Shown here: in pieces, positions 5,334-5,841 of the stretch
Layout: each line of letters begins with the position of its first letter
Position numbering within the stretch: position 1 is the stretch's first letter
Source: an uncultured Saprospiraceae bacterium
Lineage (GTDB): Bacteria > Bacteroidota > Bacteroidia > Chitinophagales > Saprospiraceae
Reading direction: 5' to 3'
Assembly: GCA_937959375.1 (NCBI GenBank)
Contig: CALGLS010000431.1
Coordinates: forward strand, 1-5,841
DNA: 5,841 bases
The notes under the pieces: generated by a model
What the model was told of the DNA's origin: nothing
The model's database searches: none
What the model saw: only the letters and a program-made list of their open reading frames with translations
Position numbers and translations under genes: made by a program

Positions 5334-5841
5334 ATGTCGAAAGATAAAGACTCTAAACTCAAAGCCCTCCAAATGACAGTTGCTAACCTCGAAAAGACTT
5401 ATGGCAAAGGTGTCGTTATGAAGTTAGGTGAAAAACAAGTCGTTGAAGTAGAGAGTATTTCTACTGGCTCGCTCAGCATCGACTTAGCACTTGGTATCGG
5501 AGGTTTACCAAAAGGTCGTGTCGTTGAAATATATGGCCCTGAATCATCAGGAAAGACAACACTTGCAATTCATGCTATTGCTGAATGTCAGAAAGCAGGT
5601 GGTATTGCTGCATTCATTGATGCGGAGCACGCCTTTGATCGCTTCTATGCTGAGAAGCTGGGAGTTGATACCGATAACTTATTAATCTCTCAACCAGATA
5701 ATGGTGAGCAGGCACTTGAGATCACAGAAAACCTAATCCGCTCAGGAGCGATTGATATGGTTGTGATTGATTCTGTTGCTGCCTTAGTTCCTCGTTCAGA
5801 AATAGAAGGAGAAATGGGTGATTCCAAAATGGGACTTCAAG
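5334..5841 (+). CDS. recA: Recombinase RecA (3' end outside window)
   Basis: The first 169 residues of RecA, the ATP-dependent strand-exchange protein of homologous recombination and co-protease for LexA-type repressors, about half of the usual 330-350. It shows an N-terminal helix (SKLKALQMTVANLEKTYGKG, 7-26), STGSLSIDLALGIGGLPKGR (43-62), Walker A GPESSGKT (68-75), the catalytic Glu98 in FIDAEHAFD (94-102), Walker B MVVIDSVAAL (142-151) and the start of DNA-binding loop L1, EIEGEMGDSKMG (156-167). All catalytic residues visible are intact and the frame is open to the edge. The wording HAFDRFYAEKLGVD is typical of Bacteroidota. ATG at 5334 fits the family start. It has its own promoter, with a possible operator at the transcription start, and is insulated from the upstream gene by a terminator. 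Confidence 0.98.
   Translation, partial: MSKDKDSKLKALQMTVANLEKTYGKGVVMKLGEKQVVEVESISTGSLSIDLALGIGGLPKGRVVEIYGPESSGKTTLAIHAIAECQKAGGIAAFIDAEHAFDRFYAEKLGVDTDNLLISQPDNGEQALEITENLIRSGAIDMVVIDSVAALVPRSEIEGEMGDSKMGLQ

Noticed and set aside
5096..5347. Plus-strand ORF across the recA upstream region (83 codons)
   Set aside because: It begins inside the terminator loop, runs through the recA promoter and is Phe/Lys-rich, as expected from AT-rich non-coding DNA.

Overview
The window looks like chromosomal DNA of an AT-rich member of the Bacteroidota. The evidence is the type of RecA at the right edge, two perfect TAnnTTTG -7 promoter motifs (one with an ideally spaced TTTG) ahead of plus-strand genes, scarce Shine-Dalgarno sequences, and protein families common in that phylum (DUF922, DUF2147, a secreted S9A prolyl oligopeptidase, a Bacteroidota-type MGMT-like protein). 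I cannot assign a genus. No tRNA, rRNA, CRISPR array, insertion sequence or phage gene was seen.

Left part (1-2269), minus strand: the first 501 codons of a secreted prolyl oligopeptidase, cut by the window edge before its catalytic serine, and 110 bases upstream of it a TrpF-like TIM-barrel protein that has lost the catalytic cysteine and most substrate-binding motifs. The TrpF-like gene begins at a TTG codon, behind a leader holding a small hairpin and a possible 15-codon upstream ORF. No promoter or terminator is evident between the two genes, so they may be co-transcribed.

Middle (2270-3649): a divergent 300-base promoter region leads to a plus-strand alkyltransferase-like protein (MGMT fold with PAHR in place of PCHR). 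A secreted DUF922 putative zinc protease follows. A 614-base non-coding stretch (3650-4263) then carries a strong terminator, an imperfect direct repeat, a second weaker terminator and a long imperfect hairpin.

Right part (4264-5841): a secreted DUF2147 protein, a small 78-residue acidic protein of unknown function ending at a clear intrinsic terminator, and the first 169 codons of recA behind an excellent promoter. Inverted repeats with AAACAA/TTGTTT half-sites lie upstream of the small gene, upstream of the recA promoter and at the expected recA transcription start.

Most of this is housekeeping or accessory chromosome, and I see no multi-gene novel system. The best leads are the two non-catalytic or altered enzyme homologues (ATL and TrpF-like), the repeated inverted half-sites around recA, and the structured 614-base gap. 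The ATL and RecA both serve DNA damage responses, but they are separated by other genes and terminators and are probably not one regulatory unit.
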